From: Eurosta solidaginis
Lineage: Eukaryota; Arthropoda; Insecta; Diptera; Tephritidae
Assembly: GCF_040869045.1 (NCBI RefSeq)
Contig: NC_090323.1
Coordinates: 38,000,066-38,064,065, forward strand
Length of the DNA: 64,000 nucleotides
Direction of reading: 5' to 3'
Part shown: one piece after another, positions 10,000-21,384 of the stretch
How the letters are laid out: every line of letters starts with the position of its first letter
Numbering within the stretch: position 1 is the stretch's first letter
The notes under the pieces: generated by a model
What the model saw: only the letters and a program-made list of their open reading frames with translations
Told to the model about the DNA's origin: nothing
The model's database searches: none
Program-made: the position numbers and the translations under genes

Positions 10000-11097
10000 A
10001 ATGCCACAAAGAGGTGGCTGCCAGATTCGAGAAGTGCTGTCGCTAGAAAGAATGATATCTGAGGACGTAAACCTATTTTGGAAACCACTGATTATCCCAC
10101 TAAGCTGTTCGACAACGTCGCCACAACAACATGCACCACAGAATGGCCCAAGCTTTAATATAATACTAAAAATATTATTAGAGAGTACCCGTGGTACATT
10201 GTCTATTTGTTGCTTTATGCCTAAAAGCCAAAACTAGCCCTACGTTTGTGCATATATTTAGTTCAGATAGAATACGTGAACGAGAGATGGACAACGGACT
10301 TTATATTGCAGCTTGATTATTCCATGCCGATATTAAATGTTTCGACTTCAGATCCGGCCTTACCGAATATTTCGAAATTTATTACGCGCTCCTTCCATTA
10401 AGTAAAATGATAAGTGCCCTTACTACTACCTTGCGCTTCGAAGGTACACAGCTACCCGCTCTCATGCTCCCATCTCTAATTATAGTCATTCATTGTAGTT
10501 AGCACAAAATTGTGGCCTTTATTTGTTGTTATTGTTGCAAGCTTTGATAGTGACAATAACCTCAGAGACCTTGTAACATTTCTCCACCTTCCACTTTGTG
10601 TAGGTAATTTGTGGCTTACACATTTTTGGCATCAATATTTACTCATGTAAAATATTGTAAGTGGTAAGTGGAAAAGCTTTTGCTTCTTTTGTTATTAAGT
10701 ATCATAAATAATTTTTTTTATTTTGTGTTATTACGCTATTTCACACACATATATACATTTTCATTTTATTGCTGCTTGTTGCTTAATTAAAAATATCACT
10801 TTTTAATCGTTTCTGACGGCAGCAGAGGGTAAGGGTTGGCAAGTAAAAATTATGCCACAACCGGAATAAATTGTAATTGAGCAATTTTCTAAGGAATCTT
10901 GTGCTTGGCAATATTAGAAGTAATATTTTATGCGTTTTCTGTGGTTTGTTTGGAAAATTGGGTACTACAAGACTTCTAGTATTAGTGGTTTGTCGGGAAT
11001 GCAAAGGGGAGTGAAGTTGATTTAAAAATTAAACCAGATTAATTTGTGGAAAATGCTGCATATTTTCAGTTCAATACATTATTATTATTTTTATTAG
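10000..11097. other. Intergenic DNA, no gene seen
   Basis: Mixed-composition, then AT-rich sequence with no recognisable protein, RNA gene or repeat until the LINE 3' end at about 11098. Confidence 0.4.
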
Positions 11098-12320
11098 GCC
11101 GGGAAGCACTGCGACCTTTGTGTACATCTATTATGGATGATCTTTTACCCTAATTTTGTATGTCGAGGCTTTTTCGTCAGGGCTTTTGCTCCATATCACA
11201 TAGGGATTAAGAGTAACACTACATAGATGGGAGAGTCTCTACCAGAGCGAACGCATTAGCAGATAAGAAAAACTTGTGCGTCATCCTCCAGCTGACAGAA
11301 ACGACAAATTTTAATATGGGATAGATTTAACTTACTTAGGTGATATCGTAGATCACAGTATCCCGAATAGTACCCAGTGAGATTTCGTAGGTCCTTCCTG
11401 CTTAGATTAATGAGTTTGGTTGATACTTTAGTTGCCGGAAGTGTGAACAGTTTGGCCCGTCTTTACCCTGGGCAATCAATTCAGTGACGTCTGAAATGTT
11501 TTGTTTTCCAGTTACTTATGGTTTTCTGGGTGTGTGCTTTTGTGAGTCCACAAAAGGCCTCTGGACCATAGAATGCTACTGTAGCACCCTGCTTTTCTAT
11601 GTTATCTGCATGTTCATTACCTTCATGTCTCTGATATCCTGGAACCCATCCTAACAAAACCTTTTTGTTGACCACAGGTCATTGAGGATATCAATGCAGT
11701 CATCCACTAAGTTAGATGTAACAGTGTAGGATTGCAAGGCACGCAGGGCCGCCTGGCTCTACGACATAATGTAGATGCTCTTCGAGGATGAGTCTCTCCG
11801 TAGACATTTTCTACCGCAAACTTCTATTGCATGGACTTCTGCCTGAAATCTGGTGGGGTAGTGTCCCATTGGTATCAGTTTCTTGAAGTTCTGCCCATAG
11901 ATGCCAGCTCCCGTTCTTCCGTCATCGAATTTCGATCCATCCGTGAATAAGACCTCTGAATGAAGTTCATTATAAGGATTCCTTATTTCCCAGTGGGTTC
12001 TTCATAGTTCCGTGAGATTCTGAGCTTAGGGGACACTACGTCACGCAGTTGTTATGTGGGATTTTATTACTTTCATATCCCTATAACATGTTTCCTAGCT
12101 TCAACTCCGAAATATTTTGAAGTCTTAGTGCGCTTAGTGTTGACTCTTTCTCTATCAGAATAGGAAAGGGAGGTATTCCCAATAAAGTGCTAAGTGCATC
12201 AGCAGGGGACGTTCTCATCACACCTGTTTGCTGTTGCCGTTCTTTACGTGGCCTTCTACCACCAAACGGTGGAAGCATAGGTGGCTATTGGGTTTATAAT
12301 AGTATTAAATGTCCAGTATA
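11098..12320 (-). pseudogene. LINE fragment: RT thumb and RNase H (R1/LOA-like), 3' end complete
   Basis: Read on the minus strand, the fragment starts with the RT connection motif (TGVMRTSPADALSTLLGIPP near 12230). It continues into RNase H with LFTDGSKFDDGRTGAGIY near 11930 (first Asp), RFQAEVHAIEVC near 11850 (Glu) and GWVPGYQRHEGNEHAD near 11630. A stop codon sits at the third acidic motif (usually SDSQAAL), so the enzyme is dead. The element ends in CGGCCTAATAAAAATAATAATAAT, a normal LINE tail at plus position ~11098. It is 5'-truncated and its upstream limit abuts the SINE at 12330. Confidence 0.85.
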
Positions 12321-12329
12321 CCATTTATG

Positions 12330-12696
12330 TGGCGGCAACCGTGGTGTGATGGTAGCGTGCTCCGCCTACCACCATGTATGCCCCGGGTTCACAACCTGGG
12401 CAAAGCAACATCAAACTTTTGGAAATAAGATTTTTCAATTAGAAGAAAATTTTTCTAAGCGGGGTCGCCCCTCGGCAGTGTTTGGCAAGCGCTCCGGGTA
12501 TATTTCTGCCATGAAAAGCTCTCAGTGAAAACTCATCTGCCTTGCAGATGCCGCTCGGAGTCGGCATAAAACATATAGGTCCCGTCCGGCCCATTTGTGT
12601 GGAAAATCAAGAGGAGCACGACGCAAATTGGAAGAGAAGCTCGGCCTTAGATCTCTTCGGAGGTTATCGCGCCTTATATATTTTTTTTTTTTATAA
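12330..12696 (+). mobile_element. tRNA-derived SINE, copy 1
   Basis: The head resembles a tRNA gene, with an A-box-like GTGGTGTGATGGTAGCGTG and a B-box-like GGGTTCACAACC. The conserved body follows (AAGCGGGGTCGCCCCTCGGC, CTCATCTGCCTTGCAGATGC, GGAGTCGGCATAAAACAT). It ends at CTTCGGAGGTTATCGCGCC with a T/A-rich tail. The 8-bp duplication CATTTATG at 12322-12329 and 12697-12704 marks the insertion. SINEs of this type are transcribed by RNA polymerase III and moved by a partner LINE. Confidence 0.9.
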
Positions 12697-12916
12697 CATT
12701 TATGGAGATATCTCCCATGTTTCGCCATAGAGTTCAGTACATAAGCATACTTTGAATAAAAAAAATTTCTTGAATCGATATTGGGATTTACCAGGCTAAA
12801 AATCCTTTTTTTTTTTCAAAATCACACCAGAGTAAGAACTGTTCTCTATCCTCTATGAAGAAATTTATTTAATAAAAAATTTTACCACTTCTCTCAAATT
12901 TATTGCCTTTACTTGG

Positions 12917-12945
12917 AAGCTCGGAGGTTATCGCGCCTTACAATT
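12917..12945 (+). repeat. Orphan SINE 3' end
   Basis: GAAGCTCGGAGGTTATCGCG followed by CCTTACA matches only the last bases of the SINE family, with the internal CCTTAGATCTCTT deleted. This is probably a severely 5'-truncated or eroded copy. Confidence 0.5.
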
Positions 12946-13985
12946 ATTTTTATTTTACTTGGATATTAGGAAACCAACCCTTCAACATGGAAACAATCTT
13001 TTTTAAACTCAAAAATTTTTAAATTATAGGTTCTAAGAAATACCGTATGATACGTATTAAAATGAAAATTGCAGTAGGTTCATATTAGATGCCTTGCCAA
13101 TCAAAAGACATATTACTTCACAACGGAAACTATTTTAGAAAATATGCAAATAAGCTAAAACGGCATCCAAAGTTTGGCACCTTATTGATATTAGATGCAG
13201 TTCCTCATTGATAATTTAATATATCGTAATTAATAATTTTTCGCAAACAGTCGGGAATAGCTGCTCCTTTTTTGGAACGCACAGACTTTAGCGTTCAACG
13301 TTGGGCTCACTACTAACTCCTTGATTACGAATCTCTTAACTGGTAATTTAATAGATCAACATACCTTTGCCATAAAATAATCGCAGTCACATCATATTCT
13401 GCTTCAGTTATCAGTTAAGAGTCACAACTGATGTCGCGAATATTATAAGGGAGCGTCCATTGCAACTCACCTGGGAATTGAAAACAAGAAACGCAGAAAT
13501 GGAAAAGGAAACTTCTATAGTAACTCATGTGGCAAGTAAAAAACAGGCCTTTAGATATGAAAAAATCACTGCAAACTTTGACCTACAAACTGCATATCTT
13601 GCATTAAAATTTTTTTAGATTTTTTTTAAGCTTAACATTAAAACTTTCATGTAGTTCTATTAATTCAACACATTATGAACATCTTCAGTCTAGGTGAGGT
13701 TCTTATTCATCGTCTTGTTAGCTTAAAATATATATGAAATAATTTTTCGCCGTTGAATATTTTAAGGCTAAATTCTTTCTGAATTGCATAATATTGCAAT
13801 TTGCAAAATTTACATACGAAGTAAAATTTGTGCCCAACATTGAGCACAGTAATATGTCTTTGATCACCGAAAGTGGCTGCTAGTGGCTAGTATTAATTAG
13901 TATATAATTTCTTCCCCTTCATTCGTAAATGCCTGTAACCTTTTGGAAACGGGTAACTTTGGCGCTTTTGAAAATTGGCATACGA
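12946..13985. other. AT-rich intergenic DNA, no gene seen
   Basis: No ORF of interest and no repeat recognised before the gypsy LTR. Confidence 0.4.
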
Positions 13986-14218
13986 AACAACTTATTAATT
14001 TAAATAAGTTATAAGTTCTAATAAATTTAATTATCCTTCATGATTTCTTGTAAAAATTAAAATTTTATATATTTTGTATGAGTTGTCTGAATATCAATTA
14101 TAACATTTTTTTTGAACATGAAACTCTTAGGTAGACATATAAAACTAATTATAATTGTTAGTATGATTCTGTTCAAAGTAAATATAATACAGGTATAGAC
14201 ATTTACATATATGTAACT
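13986..14218 (-). repeat. 3' LTR of the gypsy-type element (233 bp)
   Basis: Aligns end to end with 19058-19314. I count roughly a dozen substitutions plus one ~24-base length difference, about 5 per cent divergence. On the minus strand it starts AGTTACATATATG and ends AAGTTGTT. Confidence 0.9.
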
Positions 14219-14469
14219 CCTCCACTCATAGTATTTTGAAGACTCCTGAATTCAAAAATTACAGGGTTTTAACAATTTAATAAGATTTTATATAAACTAA
14301 GTTAACTGTATGTATATGAAAAACCATATTAAAACAAATTGAAAGAATTACGTATTTTATTTAATGTTATGTGAAAATCGATTAGTTACTTTCGCTAAAA
14401 ATTTCATAATAACTGTACAAAATAAAATGTAATTAGTTTTCACAATATTTCGATGGTCCTTTTATGTTA

Positions 14470-15555
14470 ATAGTATGAACGTTATGTATCCTTTTCTTTA
14501 TAAATTTTGGTTCTTCTTTATTTCTAAGGCTTCTATAATTTTTAACAAAACCCTCTTCTCGATTTTCTATATAATCCTCCCTATTTTGGTTTCTGTGTTT
14601 AATATACCTACCAATATTTTTGGCTGCAATTTCTTATCAAACGAAAATTCATTGTATGATTTTGTACCTCAAATGGAGTACATTTTATGTTACTATGAAA
14701 AGTATTATTATACATTTGAATTGCTTTACTCATTTGTGCTGTTATTGGTAGTCTTTGTTCCAAATTTAAGACTCTTATTTTCTCAGTTATAGTGTTATTG
14801 AGTCTTTCTATATCTGAATTCCCTGTATGACTATGGGGTTTTGAAAAATGAAATTATATATTTTCAGATTTTAAAAATTCTTTAACATTTGAGGAATTGA
14901 ACTCATTACCAAAAACAAATTTCTTTACTTGTCCCTTTATCAATAAATATTCTCTTAGTTTATCTACGATTGTTTGGCTGTTTCTATCAGATAAATAAAA
15001 TGCAAACGCATGTTTGGAAAACTAGTCTATAAAAATTATAAAAGAATGCTTTGAATTAACATATGTATCAACATTTACAATTAAATGATATTAGAAGGTG
15101 TTTCAGTAAATTGAAATTTATTTTTAATTGGATTGCGATCACATTTTCCTGAGGTACAAACTGCGCAATTATTAATTATTCTATGTATATAAATTTTCAA
15201 TCGTGGGTTATAAATTCTATGTTTTATTCTTTCATAAGTTGGTATTATACCAACATGACCGGTTTCAAATTTGTGAAATAGCGAATTTTGTTTATTGAGT
15301 TCATCCTCACTTTCTATGTCTTTAGCAAAATACGAGCATTTAAAAAATTTTAGTGCATCAGTGGTAAAATATTCTTTCAATTGATTTTGCATTTTATTAA
15401 ATTCATTATCAGGAAGTTCCGAATAAATGCCTACCTTGCCTTTTGAAATATTTCTTCTAACAATGTCTATAATGTGTCTCTTCTTAATATCATTTTTATC
15501 AACGAAAATTCTCTTATTTCCAAAAACATTCTCAACTTCTGTAATATAATTTGTG
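14470..15555 (-). pseudogene. Gypsy pol: integrase, inactivated
   Basis: The zinc domain has HKFETGH and CAVC near 15270-15165. The core begins around VDTYVNSKHSF near 15060, with a TAG stop a few residues later (FID-stop-FSKHAF). The second catalytic position reads GNEF instead of DNEF near 14915, so the Asp is lost. The Glu motif HSHTGNSDIERLN near 14820 is kept. The C-terminal part (YIENREEGFVKNYRSL, NVHTINIKGPSKY) ends near 14455. Both the stop and the Asp-to-Gly change rule out an active enzyme. Confidence 0.85.
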
Positions 15556-15561
15556 TTTGAA

Positions 15562-16375
15562 TCAATTTACAACAGTGTCTAAAATTTTAAAATTATCATT
15601 AAATTCATCCTCTTGAGAGTGTATTATTTGACCTTCCAAAAAATCATTGACACTTTCTTGATCAAATTCATGAATTGAGCCTATATTTATCTCATTAGTA
15701 TTGCTATTCACACGACTTAAAATGTCTGAAAGCTTATTTTCACTACATTTTATATAGTCAATTTTAGCATCATATTCTCCTAACTCCACTAACCACCTTT
15801 GTAATCTAGGATTTAAATCTTTGCCAGTGAATTTTGTTTGCATCCACTTTAGTGGTTGATGATCAGAGAGTAAATCAAATTCACGACCATAAATGTATGG
15901 ACGAAAGTATTTTACTATGGCAAGCAATTCCTTTTCTGTTGTAGCATAATTTATCTCATGATTATTAAGCGTTCTTGAAGATATGCTATTGGATGTCCAT
16001 CTTGGATAAGGGCAGCGCCAATAGCGAAATTACTAGCATCTCTTACAATTTTAAATCTTTTGCTAAAATTTGGAAACCTTAATATGGGAGCACTGGTTAT
16101 TATATCTTTTAATTTATGAAATGAAGCAATAAAATTTGGATCGTTTTGATTAACTTTTCTACCTTTTTTTAAATAGTATAACATTGGTCCTGCTATTTTG
16201 CATAATCCCGTATAAACTTCCTATAATACCCAGTTACTCCGAGAAAAGATTTAATTTGCTTAACAGTTTTTGGAAGTTTTAGATTTTGAATAATTTTTAT
16301 TTTTTCTGGATTCGGCTTTACACCTTTAGGAGTAAGTATATGTCCAAGGAATTGAGTTTCTTTGCTTTGCTTTTT
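15562..16375 (-). pseudogene. Gypsy pol: RT thumb and RNase H, part downstream of the nested SINE
   Basis: Minus-strand translation resumes after the SINE with [20 protein letters not shown] near 16340, the standard link after the RT catalytic box. RNase H follows: [13 protein letters not shown] near 16030 (Asp), [14 protein letters not shown] near 15940 (Glu) and [12 protein letters not shown] near 15860 (Asp). Frame breaks occur near 16190 and 15950, and a stop near 15560 separates it from integrase. Confidence 0.85.
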
Positions 16376-16740
16376 GCCACCGTGGTGTGATGGTAGCGTG
16401 CTCCGCCTATCACACCGTATGCCTCGGGTTCAACTCCCGGGCAAAGCCACATCAAAATTTTAGAAATAAGGTTTTTCAATTAGAAGAAAATTTTTCTAAG
16501 CGGGGTCGCCGCTCGGCAGTGTTTGCCAAGCGCTCCGGGTGTATTTCTGCCATGAAAAGCTCTCAGTGAAAACTCATCTGCCTCGCAGATGCCGTTCGGA
16601 GTCGGCATAAAACATGTAGGTCCCGTCCGGCCAATTTGTAGGGAAAATCAAGAGGAGCACGACGCAAATTGGAAGAGAAGCTCGGCCTTAGATCTCTTCG
16701 GAGGTTATCGCGCCTTACATTTATTATTTTTTTTTTATTT
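16376..16740 (+). mobile_element. tRNA-derived SINE, copy 2, nested in the gypsy pol
   Basis: Full-length head-to-tail match to copy 1 (CCGTGGTGTGATGGTAGCG ... GGAGGTTATCGCGCCTTACA), with a TTTATTATTTTTTTTT tail. It splits the gypsy RT about 25 codons after the YMDD box and lies in the opposite orientation to the host element. It must be younger than the gypsy insertion. No clean target duplication could be read because both flanks are T-rich. Confidence 0.9.
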
Positions 16741-17884
16741 TTCGTAAAGTAGTGAAAATTGTTTTTAAATTTTGTGTATGTTCCTTTAATGGTGTACTAA
16801 AAATTAGAATGTCGTCCATATATATTACGCATATTTTATTTATATATTCGCGGAAAACGGAGTTTGAAAGGTTAAGGGGCATTTTTCAGTCCAAACGGCA
16901 TTCTAATAAATTCGTAATGCCCACTAGGAGTTGAAAACGCTGTTTTTTCCTAAATTCTTCATTCACTTCAATTTGATGAAATCCTTTAGCCAAATCTAAA
17001 GTAGTAAAATACTCCGCTCTATCCAACTTATCTAATATGCTATTCAGATTAGGAATCGGATATTTATCATCGATCGTGTATTTGTTAAGCAGCCTATAGT
17101 CAATGACAAATCTCCATTTTTTCTTTCCAGAATTATCTAATTTTTTTCGAACAATCCAAAGAGGACTATTATATGGAGAATTGCTTGGTTGAATAATATT
17201 TTGTTGCAACATTTCCGTTATTTGCCTATTAATTTCTTCCTCATGTATTTGAGGATATCGATACATTTTGGAGTATAATGGTGCATCTAAGCTCGACATA
17301 ATTTCATGAAAAATATTTTTTGTTGCAGTTAGTACATCGCATACTTTATAAAAAATATCAACAAACTCACGTAGCAAATTTTTAAGAAAGGAAGTTTCTT
17401 CAGCATTTAAATTATTTAAATTAATCCGATCAAAAATGTTGTCATTATTAATGTTAATACCATCAAGGTTACATATATTGTCATATGTAAAAGGATACAA
17501 ATTTTGAATGAAAAAAAGTTTATTACCAAAAATGTTAAGTCTTTTACCTTCAATATCAACGTTAGCTCTAAATGCTTTGAGAAAATTTTGACCTATAATA
17601 GCATCATAATTTTCATTACAGAAATTTATTACTTTCCATGAAAGAGTACCAGTTGAATTAAATTCGCTGGGAATTGGAGTAACAATTTTTTCAACAACTT
17701 CAATAAAAACATTCAAAGTTTTAAACTTTAACGGGGGATGTATTAATTCAGATATATAATTTCCAAGTAAAATATTGGGTTTTATAATACTGGTATCAGA
17801 ACCTGTGTCAATTAGGCACCTAATTTTTTCTTTACCTATTGAAATAATAACTATGGGTAGTTTAAATTTTGAGGCTGTGTTAAA
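16741..17884 (-). pseudogene. Gypsy pol: protease and reverse transcriptase, interrupted by the SINE
   Basis: The pol frame opens upstream of the protease active site CLIDTGSDTS near 17815. It runs through a linker (DAIIGQNFLKAFRANVD) into RT: SPYNSPLWIVRKK near 17160, WRFVIDYRLLNKYT near 17105, FTTLDLAKGFHQIE near 16990 and YMDDILIF near 16815. Pol is in the -1 frame relative to gag. One frameshift lies near 16920. The catalytic motifs of protease and RT are intact here, unlike the integrase. The SINE truncates the domain. Confidence 0.88.
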
Positions 17885-18920
17885 AAATTTACTTCTTCAC
17901 TACTAATACATTCTTGTAAGTTTTCTATTTCCATACTTTGATGGTTTTGATTATTATCTACATCCATATGTGAAAAACGTGTTTGGTTTGAATGATTACC
18001 ATTGCTAAGTTGTTTAGTATAATTTTTCTTAGTATGTTGTGACGGATTATAATGATAGTTTTTATATGGATAAATATTTTGAGAAGATGGCTTCGAATTA
18101 GGTAATAAATTTCTCATTTGTTCACATTCCAAATTTTTATAAGACTCTACTATTTTATTGTTTTTGTTTTGTAAACTCTTATTTTGATATGATTTTTTAT
18201 GGCTTTTCCTATGTTTAAGGTCTATTGCTCTTTTACCATTTAATAATTTTAATCTACTATATTTAAAAATAAAACTATTCAATGAATCACTTTGATCAAT
18301 ATGAATTCGTACTAAACCATCAATTTTCTCTAATAATATGTGAACTAAATTTCTATCTACGTTTTCAGGTCTATACAAACTAGGCTTTGTTTCATCAAAT
18401 AAATATAATTCATTAATTTCAAATTTGGCTTTTTCAAAGATTTTAAATAGCTCTTCTAAATCGTTTACTAATACAGACCTGCAATAATTAAAAATGCCCG
18501 CATAAGTTTTCTTAGGTTGAAATTGCTTCATAATATTCCTTTTAATTTATTCCCATTTCTTCTTCTTGAGTTTCGCTATATTTCCGATTATCTTTTCATT
18601 TGTTATAATTTGAAGTCCATATTCTTGTATTTGTAAGTTATGTTTTGATAAATTAAAAGTGGCATCTACAGATTTGATGAAAGCAATTGGATTGTGATTT
18701 TCATCCAATGGTTTTAACCATCTAAACTGTTCTATTAAATCTTTTGGTTGCATGTTGAAGCAATCAGTCACTTGCATATGTTGTTGCTGTAAAATTTGAT
18801 GTTGCTTTTGCTGCTGATGTAGCAAATGTTTGCTGTTGTTGTGCAATTACTGCTTGTTGATTAATTGTACCTTCTAAGTCCGCGATCCTTTGGGCTAATA
18901 CTTCTAAATCTTCCATGTTT
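17851..18920 (-). pseudogene. Gypsy gag (split by a frame break near 18540)
   Basis: The gag frame opens around 18915 (MEDLEVLAQRIADLEGTI, a coiled-coil-like start). It passes a Gln-rich run and continues with PKDLIEQFRWLKPL near 18750. After a frame change near 18540 it resumes as MKQFQPKKTYAGIF. The C-terminus is Lys/Asn/Gln-rich with no CCHC knuckle, as in the 17.6/297/gypsy group. The gag stop TAG is just after NLNYP at about 17851-17853. Gag would form the particle shell and package element RNA. Confidence 0.8.
17863..17887 (-). promoter_or_regulatory. Candidate -1 ribosomal frameshift site between gag and pol
   Basis: Two canonical slippery heptamers lie in the gag frame just before its stop on the minus strand: T TTT TTA (plus 17881-17887) and A AAT TTA (plus 17863-17869). 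Slipping back one base at either enters the protease frame exactly. Use of the site is inferred. Confidence 0.6.
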
Positions 18921-19045
18921 AAATTCCTCCGATTTTTATCAAATTCCTTCTGCCGATTTTTTGCATGCATATATGTATGTTTTCAGCTTCTTCAGGTACT
19001 TTTATATGCTGATTCAGTATATGAATGTAAAACAAACGTTCGAGT

Positions 19046-19057
19046 CCGACTGCGCCA
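19046..19057 (-). other. Primer-binding site, tRNA-Ser type
   Basis: The minus strand reads TGGCGCAGTCGG directly after the 5' LTR end, the primer site used by the insect gypsy/17.6 group. Confidence 0.85.
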
Positions 19058-19314
19058 AACAACTTATTAATTTAAATAAGTTATAAGTTTTAATAATTTT
19101 AATTATCCTTCCGGATTTCTTGTAAAAATTCAAATTTTATATATTTTGTATGAGTTGTCTGAATATCAATTATAACATTTTTTTTTAAATATATTTTTTA
19201 CATTTTTTTAAACATGAAAATCTTAGGTAGACATATAAAACTAATTATAATTATAAGTATGATTCTGTTCAAAGTAAATATAACACAGGTATAGACATGT
19301 ACATATATATAACT
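19058..19314 (-). repeat. 5' LTR of the gypsy-type element (257 bp)
   Basis: Partner of 13986-14218. It carries an extra AT-rich ~24-base block (AAATATATTTTTTACATTT) around 19185-19212. On the minus strand it starts AGTTATATATATG. Confidence 0.9.
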
Positions 19315-21384
19315 TAGGAGGCGCCCAACATAGGGATTTGTTTTATGTTGTAGAATAAAAAGTGCGGATTTTAACCGATATTTAAAAAAATCAGAAAAGT
19401 TATGTCATAAAGTAGTTTAAAATTGAGAAACTGGATAGTTGGACATGCAAAAAAGATTTTGGTGTACCTAAATGGCGCCCAACGTCATTTTGATTGTGAA
19501 GTGTGGCTCCCAAACGATAATTTAGTAGATATAAATAAAAAATTGTGAAATATTATGCGTTAGGAATATTTTAAAAGACAGAGGGGGGGGGGGGGGGGGG
19601 GGGGGTGAGTAAGTTCCCAAAGTACCATACCAGATAGTTTATCAGTCAATGAGAAAAATTCTAGTCGTGATAAAAAATAGTTTGACGGAACATCGACCAA
19701 TCTTGCTGGGGTCACACCCTAAGAAGATTTTACGGGAATTGAGTGTGGTAAATATTGCACTGCTGAATAGTTTATGGCGCGAAAAAGGGCAGTTTAATGA
19801 GTGATCCGGTGAGCAGTTCGCTGTTGCCAAAAAGATCGTTAGAGTTCGTGTATGGTGAACAGGTGACTTTATTTAGTCCATGGTGAACGGGGAAGAATGT
19901 GAAGCAAAACTGGTTTAAAGGTTAAATTGCTAGAACATTGCTAGATCCGATTGGTCGTAGGAAATGATGCAAAATACGCTGGCTTTTCCAAACAGTTAGC
20001 TTTATCTGGTAGTCGGGAGGTAGACGCTTGTTCTAACCATATTTTCATTTGATAAATACTACAGAGTGATGGAAGATAATGCCTTTTGGTTTCAAAGTTT
20101 GATTTCAGCTTCCTCGTTTTCGTAGAACCTAGATTGTGAGTCCCAATTGGCCTCCTGAATTTTAATTTGTATAAACATCACGCCAATTTGAACGACTCTT
20201 AGTCTTAAGGAAGTCTAGTCCACCTGTTATTGTTTTGACCATTCTTAAAATTCTTTGCAAACCTTCCGCGTGCCCATTTGCAATAAAATAGGTTTGATTA
20301 ATAATGCGAAAGCATTGCAGCGTTGTTGAAGAATAACAAGGCCCTGCAGTTTGTAGGTATAAAATTGAATTGGAAAGGGTTCGTCATTTTACAATTTTCA
20401 AGTTTTGTTTTAAGCAGTTATACAATATCGATTGAAAAAATGGATGAAGGAAGTATTCTTGCTAAATGTTATTGAACTTGTAAATGGAGGACATACGTAT
20501 GAATTTTTTAGGGAAATTAGAGCAGGTACAGATTTCTGAACTCTCAGAGCTTGATATATTACGCAAACAATTTTTTCTTCGACTGCTTCGAATATATTGC
20601 TGCCTTCGCTCACACTGTAATCATACATCACACCTTACAAGACATTATCCAATTAATATTCATGCCAACCTTAATTTATCCTCACTTATTCATTTATGTA
20701 TTTGCGGCAGATAATTACAATACCCACCACCAACTAGTTAGCATCCGAGAGATGTAACGGTAATTATACCAGTGATTCACTTCACTTCATGGTGGACATA
20801 CTTAATTAACCCTAAAAGTAGGCAAAAAAACGACATAAGACATGAAAAATGCGCACAGAATACGTAATCAGTACAGACGAATGAGCACAGATGCTAAATA
20901 ATGTAACGGCATTTAAACAAAAACAATTGGGAGCAATGATGTATTATTAAAGTTGTCGTTACGTAAGTTAGTTATGTAGCCGATTTGTACACGAAAGTTC
21001 AAAATACATTATTAATAGAAAATAATCAAGTAAATTGTTTGCATATAAAAAATAAATGCGCTTAACTTTTGTGAAGTTTTTCTGTTTTTAAATGGCATTA
21101 AATAAATGCCATAAAATGCGTACGTGTATATGAATGCAGATATTATGATTTTGTTATTTTTTGTTTTATGTAAATTTAAATGATACAATGTAAAATATGT
21201 GTAAACAAAACCAAGAGTTTACAGCCAGATTTACAAGTATTCAAATGGATTAGGACTTGCTCATGTTTATGCATTTCTTCTTCATTATACTCTTGCATAC
21301 ATACACAGCACGTCAGTTGAATAGCTGCAGTCAACAAATTATTTACGTAAAATAATATAAAAAACAAAGCGTGAGTACCAAGTG
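19315..21384. other. Intergenic DNA with a poly-G run and GGCGCCCAAC motifs
   Basis: No gene was recognised. A run of 23 G lies at 19583-19605. TGGCGCCCAACGT at 19473-19485 and GGCGCCCAAC at 19320-19329 resemble a tRNA-Lys-type primer site and could be debris of another LTR element. The short ORFs around 20410-20760 show no family motifs. Confidence 0.4.

Larger units (their letters stand above)
13986..19314 (-). mobile_element. Ty3/gypsy LTR retrotransposon (17.6/297-like), complete but decayed
   Basis: Two near-identical LTRs (13986-14218 and 19058-19314) bracket gag, protease, RT, RNase H and integrase, all on the minus strand. The LTRs start AGTTA as in the insect gypsy group. The primer site TGGCGCAGTCGG (tRNA-Ser type) sits directly inside the 5' LTR at 19046-19057. 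The polypurine tract GTGGAGG is at 14219-14225 next to the 3' LTR. No env ORF is present between integrase and 3' LTR. The outer flanks (ACGA left, TAGG right) do not form the expected 4-bp target duplication. A SINE is nested inside. Confidence 0.92.

Noticed and set aside
14219..14470. env ORF of the gypsy element
   Set aside because: Only about 250 bp lies between the integrase end and the 3' LTR and it has no open frame of meaningful length.
14475..14792. 105-codon hydrophobic plus-strand ORF
   Set aside because: It is the antisense shadow of the gypsy integrase C-terminus, which reads cleanly on the minus strand.
16381..16455. tRNA gene
   Set aside because: The tRNA-like boxes belong to the SINE head; the same sequence recurs with the SINE body at eight sites and lacks a proper cloverleaf ending.
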